Positions 25,201 through 34,696 of a stretch of DNA of 64,000 nucleotides are shown piece after piece. The stretch covers positions 80,142,001 to 80,206,000 of the forward strand of contig NC_071667.1 of the NCBI RefSeq assembly GCF_028554725.1, given 5' to 3'. A model generated the notes under the pieces. The model saw only the letters and a program-made list of their open reading frames with translations, searched no databases and was not told the origin of the DNA. The position numbers and the translations under genes were made by a program. This DNA comes from Zeugodacus cucurbitae. Lineage: Eukaryota; Arthropoda; Insecta; Diptera; Tephritidae. Every line of letters begins with the position of its first letter. Position 1 is the stretch's first letter.

Positions 25201-28200
25201 TTACTCCTCCGATCGCTTAGGCACTTCAATTCAATTAAAAAAATATTTCCCTCTTAATACCTGCAAAGAATCTTCTTTATGTATTTCAGAACGAAAGTAA
25301 TAAATACTGTGCTGGTCTGAAAAATTGCTCAATTAAATCTGTTATTTCATTGTGAAATGCCGCGCTGAATATGAATATAATAATATATCTTATAATTTTA
25401 TTAAGTTAACTGCCCACTAACCGATATATACGGTGTAATGTTAAATCATAATATTGAGTCAATGGAGGTTAGGAAAAGCTCTAGAACAATGTAATCCACT
25501 TTTGACACAACTTTCAGGTGAAAATGCCAGACAGGCTGAAATTTTGTACAATGAACTGATATTCTAACAGCCAATGAAGCGCAATTTTTCCTTTGATTCC
25601 ATTCCGTTCCCCCGAAAATATCGATAAATCTCGGATGCTCGGTGTATGAATGCCACACGAATTAACGGAAATATTCTTATCGAATTTCGACACTCGAGAC
25701 GCAAAAAAATCGTTACATTTCGGAAGCAGTTGAGTACTCGTGATGAAAAGTGGTTCATTAACGATAATTGCAAATGAAAACGGTAGTGGTTGATCCGCAG
25801 TGTGCCGACAAAAACGGTGCTCAAGACATGATTGGCAGTTAGGATGTATTTGGTAGGATTTGCAGGGAATCATTTAAGCTGAGGTGCTAACCTACGGTCA
25901 AACCATTGATTAGGACCTATAATGTGAACAATTAGACCGTCTGATGGAAACAATTGAACTCAAGCGGCCAGCTTTAGTCAATAGGAGAGGAGTTGTGTTC
26001 CTTTCATCCAAGATGTCAGGCTACACACATCTATAGTAACTCGCCAGAAACTTTCCGGCATTTTGGTTGGGAAGTTATTACTCATCTATCTTATAGTCGT
26101 TTTCGTCTCAAGAAAAGTTTGAAAAATCGACTGTTCCAGTTTTTTGCCAATAGAGACAATGTTTTTTTTTTGAAGTTTTTTTAAAATGACACTTACTGCC
26201 TCCCACTGTGAATATTGATCTGAGGTCTATGATATTACTTTGTTTTTTGAAGAAAGATCTTATATTCGAGAGTGTGTAAATATGTCAACCCATTATTGAA
26301 ACACCTAACTAATTTAACCAATTGTTAGCAAGTAATGTTTGGTTGTAGAATATTGGTTTTTCGTATAAACTCCAAATCCAATCTTAACATATCTTATTAT
26401 ATAGTAAGAGCTCACCCAATTATCCTCAGCTTCACGTTTCTCCATTAAGTATTGATGACATTTTTGTCCAATACCTTCTGGTGCGGTAAATTTTTTAATC
26501 AAAAGTTTCGTACATTCGAGTTTTGCCGGTGTCGTGAATGCTTCAATGGCACGTATGTAATTAGCCATGGTCTCCTCCAAAGGTGGGACTGGTACTTTCG
26601 GTAGTGCCTGCAATCAAAGAATATAATTACAAATTAACCAAATATGGAAGAGCTAAGTTCGGGTGCCTGTCGACGATATCGTACTATAACTTTTCAAGGC
26701 CCCAGAACATGAGAACATCAGAGATTATGGCTGACTTTAATCGAAAATAACGGTAAATCTCTCAGATAATCTAAAGAAATTCAAAGGAGATGTGTTCCTT
26801 CTAATAGTGGGTATCTGTGCTAAAAATGAAAAAAATTAGGTAAATAGTTTCTCTAGCACCCACGTACCTCATATAAGGATTTTCAAACTTCCGGCGGACT
26901 TTGTACCCTATACATATGTACATGTATCGGTTAATATATGAGATATCTTAGCAATATTAAGTGTGTTCTTGGAGAAATGCCCTAGCCCTCATATATGTAT
27001 TACATTTAATGATTTTCATTGCACCAGTGGACTTGACGCCGAATATACGGGATGAATTGTGTGTTATCTTAATGAAATTAAATAATTAAATTGCATAAAA
27101 TGTTCGCTTACACCCAAACTTAGCCCTTCCTTACTTGTTATTGTTTAATGTTGTCAAATTGATTGCCGTTATTTGAGGAAAGTAAACACGTCAACCCAAA
27201 GTCAATTTCAAGAAATCTATTGTATTAAATTGGCGAAAAGAAATGATGGAAGGTGGAATTGAGAAATCCGAAAATGGGAGTTTTGCTGAGATAGCCAAAG
27301 AGACTTGTATACATTTTCTTTACATTACTAATTATAACAAATAGGATTACTGGGGGTTGAGAGTTAAACGGAACTATACTATATATACACATGGGTACAT
27401 ATTTGGCTTTTGTGACGTATTGAGGTAGCGTATTTGTTTAGGACTGTGTCAATATAAGGAGATTTTGTGTGCATAACATGAATAAATTTGTCTGTAAGAG
27501 TATGCACAAATTCGTAGACGTGAGAATTTCTGTTAGAATAAGTAATTGCTTATAAGCTAGAGGATACATATGTATGTATTTCGCTATATATTATTAACAT
27601 AACAGATAAGCTGAAAAGTTCGCAAGGTTTTATTTAAACATTCTTTTTTCTGAAAAATTCTTATTAATTTTGCAATGAAAAGTTGTACTCGAGGGCATTA
27701 CTTGGATTATAACGATATTGCAATTTTTCGAAATAATTTTAAATATAATAATCATAGGTATATGACAGCTAGCACAGGTATGACCCGATTTCACTAATTT
27801 TTGACACAGAGTTACATTATTAGAAACAAGATTTACTTTGAATTTCTTTAAAATATCTGAGAGATTTATCGGTATTGTAGGTAAAAAATCACCGAGGCCT
27901 TTTTGTTCAATATCTGGGGCCCTGAAAATGTATTGTCCGATTTCGACAATTTTGAAATGAGTGATGTCACAACTCTAATACAGTATTTGTGTTAAGTTTA
28001 TGTTCCGCTATCTTCATTGGTTCTTGATTTATATATTATTAAGTAAACGCATCCGATGGAAATCAAAATTGTATTATGTGGGAAGTAGGCGTTGTTGTTA
28101 ATCGGTTTCGCCAATTTTCCATCGGTAAGATCAGAGAGAGAGAGAGAGAAGTGGCGCACTATCGTCGATTCGGCTATAACCGGCTAAACGGTTGCAACGT

Positions 28201-28314
28201 TAATCACATACATACATACAATGAAGATACTTACGCAGGGAAAGCCAAATTCGTCGACCGACTCTGCAGTGGAAAGCCATTTTTTCGGTATTGATAGAAG
28301 AGAATCGCGCCATC
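13205..28314 (-). CDS. ChAT: Choline acetyltransferase (N-terminal exon not certain)
   Basis: Transfers acetyl from acetyl-CoA to choline in cholinergic terminals. Nine minus-strand exons in coding order: 28314-28235, 26607-26416, 17556-17384, 17313-16510, 16447-16325, 16264-16207, 16141-15998, 15925-15722, 13420-13205. All junctions are GT-AG and phase-consistent, giving 663 residues plus stop. It follows Drosophila ChAT closely from LSIPKKWLSTAESVDEFGFP through LPKVPVPPLEETM, the INSNPGM block, NQPLCMAQYYRPLGS, catalytic-histidine motif EMIHGGGSAYNSANRWFDK (His at 16785-16787), YVYRYKGYGKNFIKQC and FLLSTSQ to MGYGAVTPRGYGCSYNPH. The 80-bp exon was found by splice phase. It starts with the last two bases of a Gly codon and has no usable start, so translation begins further upstream; the Drosophila enzyme starts at a non-AUG codon. 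VAChT lies upstream on the same strand, as in the conserved cholinergic locus. Confidence 0.94.
13502..13930 (-). mobile_element. Internally deleted mariner derivative, copy 1
   Basis: Lies in the last ChAT intron. The termini are TGTGTTCAAAAAATAACGGG on the left (13506) and the same motif inverted on the right (to 13922). Internally, minus-strand remnants of a mariner transposase C-terminus (13541-13640) match copies at 34163, 41042, 58598 and 60357. The right part contains a partial duplication of the terminal block: a 'ttcccgttatttt' motif followed by 'gaatatcaaactaat' near 13816. Non-coding. Confidence 0.75.
14410..14600 (+). mobile_element. 3' tail of a non-LTR retroposon ending in CCTAA repeats
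   Basis: Resembles the 3' end at 37545-37680: a 'ggtatcacaaaggac' motif followed by AACCTAACCTAACCTAAT. Severely 5'-truncated, no coding left. It lies in the last ChAT intron. Confidence 0.5.
14601..15721. other. ChAT intron DNA, no recognised element
   Basis: Intron between the last two ChAT coding exons. Slightly less AT-rich from 14750 to 15480, but no frame or terminal repeat that I recognise. Confidence 0.4.
17620..17800. repeat. Two degenerate tandem repeat units (about 100 bp)
   Basis: The block beginning 'cccgaaaatacccagagtaa' near 17623 recurs as 'cccgaaaatcaccgagtag' near 17724, and both are followed by 'tttcaagc..at..gttgaattttt'-like text. Non-coding, just upstream in transcript terms of the exon at 17384-17556. 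Confidence 0.55.
17801..19429. other. ChAT intron DNA
   Basis: Part of the 8.9-kb intron between 17557 and 26415. AT-rich; short random frames only. No element recognised. Confidence 0.4.
19430..19930 (+). mobile_element. Tc1-like transposon remnant
   Basis: Plus-strand fragments read like a Tc1 transposase N-terminal half: RPPLLTDREQNSIIKSFQRD (from about 19586), then a block corresponding to 'ARKKP.IS..' and a further piece ending in a FW(N/K)..FS(I/D)ES-like segment (about 19850-19880). Interrupted by stops and shifts; inactive. Ends not identified. Confidence 0.5.
19931..20720. other. ChAT intron DNA upstream of the first nested gene
   Basis: AT-rich. A 67-codon minus-strand frame (20337-20540) has somewhat gene-like composition but no start, domain or partner exon, so it is not called. 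Confidence 0.35.
20723..20752 (+). promoter_or_regulatory. Core promoter of nested gene at 20822
   Basis: TATAAA at 20723-20728. The likely start is the A of TCAAAC at 20752, 29 bp downstream, which gives a leader of about 70 nt. Confidence 0.5.
20822..21749 (+). CDS. Secreted chitin-binding-like protein with Lys/Pro-rich tail (261 residues), nested in ChAT intron
   Basis: Exon 1 is only ATGAAAG (20822-20828); a 142-bp phase-1 intron follows; exon 2 is 20971-21749. Joining them gives MKVFALTLTALCLANVAQGL, a clean signal peptide that is lost if exon 2 is read alone. Next is a short cysteine domain (about residues 20-85): C-x20-C-x11-C-x12-C with WPSYHSSSEFYMC and CGHGELFTFVLQSC, ending GRYIPAPP. 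This resembles the core of a type-2 chitin-binding (CBM14/peritrophin-A) domain but lacks the last two cysteines. The C-terminal ~170 residues are low complexity, with Pro/Lys repeats of the type NKKQPAAP. It is a clear paralogue of the gene at 24353. The role is probably in extracellular matrix, cuticle or peritrophic matrix; chitin binding itself is inferred. It has a TATA box and an AATAAA, and runs antisense to ChAT. Confidence 0.8.
21863..21868 (+). terminator. Polyadenylation signal of nested gene at 20822
   Basis: AATAAA 114 nt after the stop codon. Confidence 0.55.
22350..22880. repeat. Degenerate CAATTA/TAATTG-rich repeat tract
   Basis: About 500 bp packed with variants of 'actaattggacaatta' in both orientations, so the motif is largely self-complementary (CAATTG, AATTAATT). 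No coding. It may be a decayed satellite or foldback array; it lies between the two nested genes. Confidence 0.5.
22961..23512 (+). mobile_element. Non-autonomous Helitron-like element with internal minisatellite
   Basis: Begins TCTATACTACCATTATACAG and continues with text typical of insect Helitron 5' regions: AAACTACTGGGCCGATTTCA, then a 'ttctttcacca.tggaaagctacat' motif. It ends GGTCTGCTAG followed by T at 23513, fitting the CTRR-T Helitron 3' rule. The base before the TC is T rather than the expected A. The interior (23205-23410) holds about three degenerate units of roughly 68 bp; long frames on both strands there are by-products. Confidence 0.6.
23514..24284. other. ChAT intron DNA upstream of the second nested gene
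   Basis: AT-rich, with a short CATA microsatellite (about 24085-24115). No coding recognised. Confidence 0.4.
24285..24315 (+). promoter_or_regulatory. TATA box and initiator of nested gene at 24353
   Basis: TATAAA at 24285-24290 and TCAGTG with its A at 24315, exactly 30 bp downstream of the TATA start. This is the arthropod Inr consensus and gives a 38-nt leader. Confidence 0.68.
24353..25220 (+). CDS. Secreted chitin-binding-like protein with Pro-rich tail (219 residues), nested in ChAT intron
   Basis: Exon 1 is ATGAAGACAA (24353-24362), then a 208-bp phase-1 intron, then exon 2 24571-25220. The join gives MKTTFGVLCAILAVHYVAAQ, a signal peptide. A cysteine domain follows (about residues 21-90): C-x20-C-x10-C-x12-C with IKWPNYANLSTYYTC and CPSGEYFTYVYQQC, then YIPAPP. 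Spacing and the WP/YY/CPxGxxF landmarks are shared with the 20822 gene, so the two are tandem paralogues. The fold resembles the first four cysteines of a CBM14/peritrophin-A module. The last ~110 residues are Pro/Thr-rich (TKAPPATKAPVTRPP, then PPG/PTP runs), likely extended and perhaps O-glycosylated, as in mucin-like matrix proteins. Strong TATA/Inr upstream and AATAAA downstream. Function beyond a secreted matrix-type protein is not shown. Confidence 0.82.
25299..25304 (+). terminator. Polyadenylation signal of nested gene at 24353
   Basis: AATAAA 78 nt after the stop codon. Confidence 0.6.
25440..26200 (+). mobile_element. Decayed mariner transposase fragment
   Basis: Broken plus-strand frames recall mariner blocks in order: a LGVWMPHELTE equivalent (25635), SLHFGSS..VLVMKSGSLTI near the first catalytic region, then a 'GCIW.DLQGII' block (25840-25870). 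Many stops and shifts. Lies just downstream of the second nested gene. Confidence 0.6.
26641..27140 (+). repeat. Dispersed repeat family B, copy with both termini
   Basis: Left end GGAAGAGCTAAGTTCGGGTG; the right end read inverted gives GGAAGGGCTAAGTTTGGGTG. So this is an element of about 500 bp with terminal inverted repeats of 20 bp or more, and the other family B tracts are longer or truncated relatives. Non-coding. Its left end is 33 bp from a ChAT exon. Confidence 0.7.
27141..27759. other. ChAT intron DNA
   Basis: No gene, terminal repeat or other element recognised. Confidence 0.4.
27760..28136 (-). repeat. Dispersed repeat family B, reverse-orientation fragment
   Basis: The reverse complement contains the family phrases 'aatttctttaaaatatctga' and the 'cggtaaat' and 'catcggaat' blocks. 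It is cut off at 28136 where the retroposon tail begins. Confidence 0.55.
28137..28223 (+). mobile_element. 3' end of an RTE-type retroposon
   Basis: A ~70-bp block (GTGGCGCACTATCGTCGATT and on through 'ccggctaaacggttgcaacg') matches the 3' end of the retroposon at 31160-32882 and ends in a CATA simple repeat. Severely 5'-truncated. It stops about 12 bp from the splice donor of the ChAT exon at 28235. Confidence 0.75.
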
Positions 28315-28371
28315 CTGAAATCAGAACAATTGATAAAAAATCAATCAACTTTTAATTAATTATAATAATAA

Positions 28372-29926
28372 CTAGCAGACCCGGCCACACGTTTTTGGTG
28401 GCTAAGGTATAGTATACATTAAATTAGTAAATCTTTCAATGCAGAGAAAAAATTCTTACGCATAAAGACGAAAACGTTATAGCCGATAAATTTTAAAATG
28501 ATTGATAGACATCATTGAGGATCTGTGTTAAGCGTAAATCATCATAATTTGTAAAACTTTGATTTTTTTAATCGAATATTGGAGAAAGTAACAAATGACT
28601 AACTTTCATAGTTGGCTTTTTCTTGGCTTTGGTGACGATATTGATTACCTTCTTCACAGCCAGTCTTGTTCTTTTGCAAAGTTTGATGTTGATTTATGTT
28701 ACGCAGCATGAAGACAACTCACACTACTTTTAATTGCAAGTGAGTGGGGATAGTCCAGCCATTTTAAATAGTCTGTGGGATAATTTAATATGTCATCCTA
28801 GTTTAGAGTTGTGTCAACTCTCCTTTAACGAAATTCTAAATTGTCGCATGAAGATCAAAGAGATCCTTGTTTTTTTACCACCAATATAGGTCATTCAATC
28901 AGCCATTTATGTTTATTATATTATGGTTTCATGTCTGGAAAAATACGATGAATAAGCTCCTCTTTCGAGGCCATGAAGTGACAGAAACCCGTTAAAAATG
29001 TTATTAATCCATAGAGGTGTCAACTGCGTTGCTACCATTTTCAACTATTTCTACAATCGCAGTATGATATTGTTGGAAAAACAATCGTATGTTATTTGTT
29101 AAATTAGATGATTTTAGGAATGTGATTAGTTCATCAGCAACAGTTGATCCAGGAATAGTTTGGCGAAAATCACCTGCCAACAGAATCATGGCTTCACCAA
29201 AATTAATGGCTTCACCAAAATAATGTCAAGGCCGATTTGCCGTTTGTCTGCCTACTAACAAGTGCCAAGTTGCCCCTATTCCCATAATAACTGGGCGTTG
29301 AAAATGAGTGAAATCGGTTCAGGAATTACCTCAACCCTCATGTACTATATGTATATGCTGATTTTCGTTAATTTATTGGACTTTATTTCAAATTGTGTGC
29401 GTAATAAAATTTTATCAATAAATTGAGAGAGTATAAAATGTTCGGTTGCCTTTCCCTACTTGTTACAAATTGTTTTGGGCTATCGACACAGCCTTATACA
29501 ATTGAACAATGATAAAAATATTTTAACAAAGCAACAATGACAACTTTCAAAATATTATTATTATTATTATTTTTTATAATATTGTTGTCAATTTAAATAA
29601 AATCATCTTCTTGTTATCTTCCTCACAATTTTTCGATATATACTTACTTTCTAATCCTTCCCTGACCTTCCATAATTATTTCAAAACTAAAATTAGCCAG
29701 ATCGGTTTGGTCCTTTCGAGACTAACGACACAAATTGTTTGTATGGGTGATTAGAAAATTGTGGATTTAAGACTTTTTCAGGCAATTTTTCTAATTTTCT
29801 CTCCGTAAGAACCGTCCCGGTATCTCTAAAAACATTCTAAACAAAGAATTTGCGAAATCGGTTCAGCGGTTCTCGAGTTATGCGCTTAGCAACACATTTT
29901 GCGATTCATTTTTATATTATAGAAGA
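28372..29926 (-). mobile_element. Helitron remnant with helicase fragment
   Basis: On the minus strand it starts with TCTTCTATAATATAAAAATG (29926, after A) and ends GGCCGGGTCTGCTAG (28372, before T). Both ends and the A/T flanks fit Helitron rules. Inside, 29004-29189 encodes MILLAGDFRQTIPGS..., the PIF1/RepHel helicase motif, in the same orientation. The frame is broken and no Rep domain was seen, so it is non-autonomous now. A family B fragment (29270-29465) is inserted in it. Confidence 0.7.
29270..29465 (+). repeat. Dispersed repeat family B fragment inside the Helitron
   Basis: Ends with a 'gagagtataaaatgttcggt' motif and 'tttccctacttgtt'. Only the right part of the element is present. 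Confidence 0.6.
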
Positions 29927-31147
29927 TAATGTTTGAAGCAATGAGAAATTTCAAAAATCGAATTTCACTGGATCCTGGATGAAATCATACATATTTAACA
30001 TATCGGACCATAGTTGAGCTTTGAATCGATAAACAATATTACTTAAAGGCTATTTCTATAGCATAATAAGGTTGAATTTAAGAATTATCACTATAGGATT
30101 TTTAAATATAGCTGTGCTTTAAAGTGGTATATATGTATGTATGTATATTATAAAAGTTTGCTACATTTTTGCATTTTTGATTACACATCCTGTTGTCAGT
30201 GGCAAAGTTATAAACCTGCAAGTTGCTCGTAGCAGCACAGCTGGATAACTGGCTTTAGACGTCATTTTGACAGCTTATTAAAAATCTTAAATCACCACCG
30301 GATAAGGCGTCTTTCATAAACGGCTACCTTTAATGTACGAGTGAGTGTTATAAGGGGATGCCTTAAATTGCACAGTTCACATCGCTAGACAATTTTCGAA
30401 AATTTTCATAACTCTAACTACAATTAAATAACACAAATAATATGCCTGCACGCGTATACAGATATTTACCTTAGATAATAGCTTATCTAACTATTGTAAT
30501 AATTTTATTGCTGGAAATTGCTTTCCGTCGTCGAGTACTCGTCTGAACCCTGAACAATTTTAATAGGAGTACCACAATGAAGTCAAATTAAATGCAATTT
30601 ATTATGCTTTTTTTGTACCAAATCTAACCAAGACAACGAGGGCATCACTATCACAATAGAGTCACGTGGCAGCAATTTGAGCACACGCCACACTCCATAC
30701 TATTCTCCATCCCTTCCTTGAATCTTTATACTTTTGCTATTGTTATAAAAACGTATATGTAAACCGACAACTGGCAGCCGCCGCAACTTGTACTTGTATC
30801 CAATTGGAAGCGCATTGGCATCGTTAGACCCCTCGTTATCTGATCTGTTTTACCACACCTCTCGTTACCGTACCGTTTCGTTCCATGTTAGCCCTGTTGT
30901 TTTGATAGTAAATTAATGTTTGGAGTTACCGGCAGGCAGCGTGTCGTTGGGTGCGTGTAATGCGCCATAAGACAACATTGACAACAGCATTACCAACCAA
31001 CAATATTAACAAACGAAAGAAGAACAAAATAATAAAGAAAGGCAAAAGCAGGAGCAGCAACTGCCACAATTCATTATACATATATACGGCAAAGCTTGTG
31101 GTTGTTGGGTGGGGTTGTAAATTCAAATTAAGTAATTAATACTGTAG
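29927..31147. other. Upstream ChAT intron or intergenic DNA, no assigned feature
   Basis: 30540-31130 is less AT-rich and may be regulatory. No exon with the required end phase was convincing here. Confidence 0.35.
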
Positions 31148-31159
31148 ATGGTCAACGGA

Positions 31160-32882
31160 GTGGGTAACCTATACATATGTACATATATATGTATATATGT
31201 AGCTGTGGCTGACTGCAGTATTTCAGCCAATGTATGTGTATGTGATTGGCGTTGCAACCGTTTAGCCGGTTATAGCCGAATCGACGATAGTGCGCCACCT
31301 GTCTCTCTCCTTCGCAGTTCGGCGCCAGTTGGAGATCCCAAGTGTAACCAGGTCGCTCTCCACCTGGTCCCTCCAACGGAGTGGAGGCCTTCCCCTTCCT
31401 CGGCTTCCTCCGGCGGGTACTGCATCGAACACTTTCAGGGCTGGAGTGTTTTCGTCCATTCGGACAACATGACCTAGCCAGCGTAGCCGCTGTCTTTTTA
31501 TTCGCTGAACTATGTCAATGTCGTCGTATAACTCGTACAGCTCATCGTTCCATCGTCTGCGGTATTCGCCGTTGCCAATGTTCTGAGGACCATAAATCTT
31601 GCGCAAAATTTTCCTCTCGAAAACTCCTAGTGTCGTCTCATCTGATGTTGACATCGTCCAAGCTTCTGCACCGTAAAGCAGGACGGGAATGATAAGCGAC
31701 TTGTAGAGCTTGATTTTGGTTCGTCGAGAGAGGACTTTACTGTTCAATTGCCTACTCAGTCCAAAGTAGCACCTGTTGGCAAGAGTTATTCTGCGCTGGA
31801 TTTCGAGGCTGACATTGTTCGTGTTGTTGATGCTGGTTCCCAGGTATACGAAATTATCTACGACCTCGAAGTTATGACTGTCAACAGTGACGTGGGAGCC
31901 AAGACGCGAATGCGCCGACTGTTTGTTTGATGACAGGAGATATTTCGTCTTGTCCTCATTCACCTCCAGACCCATTCGCTTCGCCTCCTTATCCATGCGG
32001 GAAAAAGCAAAACAAACGACGCGGTTGTTGCTTCCGATGACATCAATATCATCGGTGTACGCCAGGAGCTGTACACTCTTGTAGAAGATTGTACCTTCTC
32101 GGTTTAGCTCTGCAGCTCTTATAATTTTTTCCAGCATCAGGTTAAAGAAGTCGCACGATAGTGAGTCACCTTGTCTGAAACCTCGTTTGGTATCGAACGG
32201 CTCGGAGAGGTCCTTCCCAATCATGACGGAGCTTTTGGTGTTGCTCAACGTCAATTTACACAGCCGTATTAGTTTTGCGGGGATACCAAATTCAGACATC
32301 GCGGCGTAAAGGCAACTCCTTTTCGTGCTGTCGAAAGCAGCTTTAAAATCGACAAAAAGGTGGTGTGTGTCGATCCTCTTTTCTCGGGTCTTTTCAAAGA
32401 TTTGGCGCATGGTGAATATCTGGTCAGTTGTCGATTTTCCAGGTCTAAAGCCACACTGATAAGGTCCAATCAGTTTGTTGACGGTGGGCTTTAGTCTTTC
32501 ACACAATACGCTCGATAGAACCTTGTATGCGATATTTAGGAGGCTGATCCCACGGTAATTGGCGCAGATTGTGGGATCTCCCTTTTTATGGATTGGGCAG
32601 AGCACACTGAGATTCCAATCGTCAGGCATGCTTTCTTCCGACCATATTCTGCAAAGAAGCTGATGCATGCACCTTATCAGTTCTTCGCCGCCGTATTTGA
32701 ATAGTTCTGCCGGTAATCTATCGGCCCCCGCTGCTTTGTTGTTCTTCAAGCGGGTAATTGCTATTCGAATTTCTTCATGGTCGGGTATTGGAACATCTGT
32801 TCCATCGTCATCGATTGGGGGATCGGGTTCGCCATCTCCTGCCAATAACTGATGAATTGTGTTATTTAATTCATTCTTATAA
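31160..32882 (-). mobile_element. 5'-truncated RTE-type non-LTR retroposon, reverse transcriptase open over 527 codons
   Basis: The minus-strand frame 32845-31262 (continuing open slightly upstream) carries the fingers/palm sequence in order: RLKNNKAAGADRLPAELFK, CPIHKKGDPTICANYRGISL, GPYQCGFRPGKSTTDQIF, VDFKAAFDS, RQGDSLSCDFFN and LLAYTDDIDVIG (the YADD box is YTDD, both Asp kept), then EVNEDKTKYLL and a thumb region. The endonuclease domain is missing because the 5' end is cut near 32882. The intact frame suggests a fairly recent insertion. The 3' UTR runs to an AT/CATA-rich tail near 31160. Class from the RT sequence and simple-repeat tail: RTE-like. Confidence 0.85.
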
Positions 32883-32999
32883 CAAGTGAAGCAGGTCTAA
32901 AATTGTGTGGAAGTGCACCTTAGAAATACTTCATACAGAATCTTATTAAGAATTTTATAATTTTTTTTTTAACTTGAAAACTGTGGGGACTTCAGTTTT

Positions 33000-33460
33000 C
33001 AAAGTTGGGTGAGTTATTAGACAAATATTCAGTTAAGGGGTTAGGGGTAGTCAGGATTTTCAAAAAATCCATTTTTTATTTGAATTTTCGTTAAGTGTAA
33101 TATTTTCAAAATATACTCCGAAAATTTGAAGTTTATCCGATAATTGCTTTTAGAGTTAGACGCTTGTGTGAAACTTTAAATGCTTTTTTCTCAAAACTAT
33201 GTTTTTTGAACTGGTGGCAACTGTAACTCGAAAACCGCTGGGTAGATTTTAATGAAATTTCTACAGCTTTTAGAATGCATAATAAACTCAGGCCTGAACC
33301 AAAGATTTTTTTTTCAAAAATTTCGAGTTTTTAAGACTGTTAATTTTTTCCCGAAAATCTAGAAAAAAATTTCCCGAGGCCGCCATTTTGTTAATTTTTG
33401 AAAAAAGTGTTTGGTTCAGGCCCAGGAGTAGCTATTTATAAAACTAATTTTTTTATTCGA
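33000..33460. repeat. Unclassified repeat-like tract
   Basis: Starts around 'aaggggttaggggtagtcag' with a 'gattttcaaaaaatcc' hairpin. Its two 'ggcctgaaccaaa'-type phrases at 33290-33306 and 33410-33425 are inverted relative to each other. It looks like a decayed DNA element; no class assigned. Confidence 0.4.
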
Positions 33461-33470
33461 TTGATTTTAG

Positions 33471-34000
33471 ATGAATCTTCAAGGACTTATGATTGCCACC
33501 GCAAGGACCTTTAAATATACGGACGAATCTAAGCTGGATAAAAGAGATAAAGGAGCTGACTTTTCAGCAAAGCTAGATATTAGAATCACCTTCCGACTAC
33601 CAGATTACTGTAGTGTATTTCAAGCGGAGGTTACTGCTATTAAAGAAGCTGTTATCCAACCAACCACCAGCTTCCTATATTACGATAAATCTGCAATGGG
33701 TTCCAGGACACATCGATATTCTTGTTAACTGAACGGAATATGTGCTGTACTTGCCAATTGTTGAAATCTAAAAGGAACGATATAAGAACTCTGGTAGGAG
33801 TTCTAACGGGACACTGTTTGATTGGTAGACATATCTGCAGATTGAGTATACCATGCAATGCTTACTTCAGAAGCTTTCAAGAAATAGAAGAAGACGAAAC
33901 TATAGAACAACTTTAAAGTCTTTTTATAGGAAGAGAATGGCAAGTATCGGTAGCGGTTTCCTCGACGATATCTTGGAAGTTGCATAGTTACGCCTTTTTG
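33471..34000 (+). mobile_element. Non-LTR retroposon C-terminal fragment (RNase H and tail)
   Basis: Reads YTDESKLDKRDKGADFSAKL, then FRLPDYCSVFQAEVTAIKEA, the RNase H core of Jockey/R1-type elements. A GSRTHRYS-like remnant of WVPGH and the CCHC-like end TLVGVLTGHCLIGRHICRL...EEDETIEQL follow in other frames. Inactive. Related to 36723-37000. Confidence 0.75.
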
Positions 34001-34162
34001 AATTAATTATCGATCGACATCCACTATACTTACCTATCTAAATACATGGAGTATTAGATAAAGCAATAAATATAAAGTTAGGTGTATCAGTTGTTGTAGT
34101 AAAGAACTTGAAAAAAGTAGTTAAAAAAGTGGAAAACTTATTAATTTTCTGTAAAAATACTA

Positions 34163-34696
34163 GGTTTGTTCAAAAAATAACGGTCATTTTCGTTTTTTGA
34201 AAAAAGAACTTTATCAATTCGACCAAAAAGAGCAACGTTCTACCAAAACAGCTCAACCACATTCTTGAGATTCTTTAGTTCACATTAATGCTGTCCCTCC
34301 AAAATAGTCCACATTCGATATTATGCACTTATGCCTTGTCTTCAAATAGGCGAAACATTTCTCAAAACTCTATTTTTGGCATAGACTTTGGCACTTTCAG
34401 CGCTTTATTGTATGCTTGTATAACTGCGGGCCTTTAAGGTTCTCTTTATTTTTGAAAATTGGAAAAAGTCACACTTAATCGAATATAGAGGTTGGGATAC
34501 AGTATTGTTTTTGGCCAGGAATTCACAAACAAGCAACGAGATGTGAGCTTTAAAAAACGAAGATCGTCAAGCTCATTAAAACGCGTCTAACTTTAATGGC
34601 TGCTGGAGACAAAGTAAGCAACGAACATTATAAAAAAATAAAAAAAAAAAATACAATTGAAAGGTTTAAAATTCCCGTTATTTTTTTAACACATCT
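34163..34696 (-). mobile_element. Internally deleted mariner derivative, copy 2
   Basis: TA then GGTTTGTTCAAAAAATAACG at the left; inverted GTTATTTTTTTAACACA at the right. The interior matches copy 5, including the uninterrupted 'gcctttaaggttctcttta' that serves as the empty site for the MITE nested in copy 5. Minus-strand remnants of a mariner C-terminus. Confidence 0.75.

Noticed and set aside
28076..28294. 72-codon plus-strand frame over the 28-kb region
   Set aside because: Chimera of family B, the RTE tail and the antisense of a ChAT exon; not a gene.
30920..31126. Possible ChAT 5' exon ending near 30926
   Set aside because: Donor is weak and the in-phase frame shows no ChAT-like residues; the hydrophobic frame listed there is out of phase.
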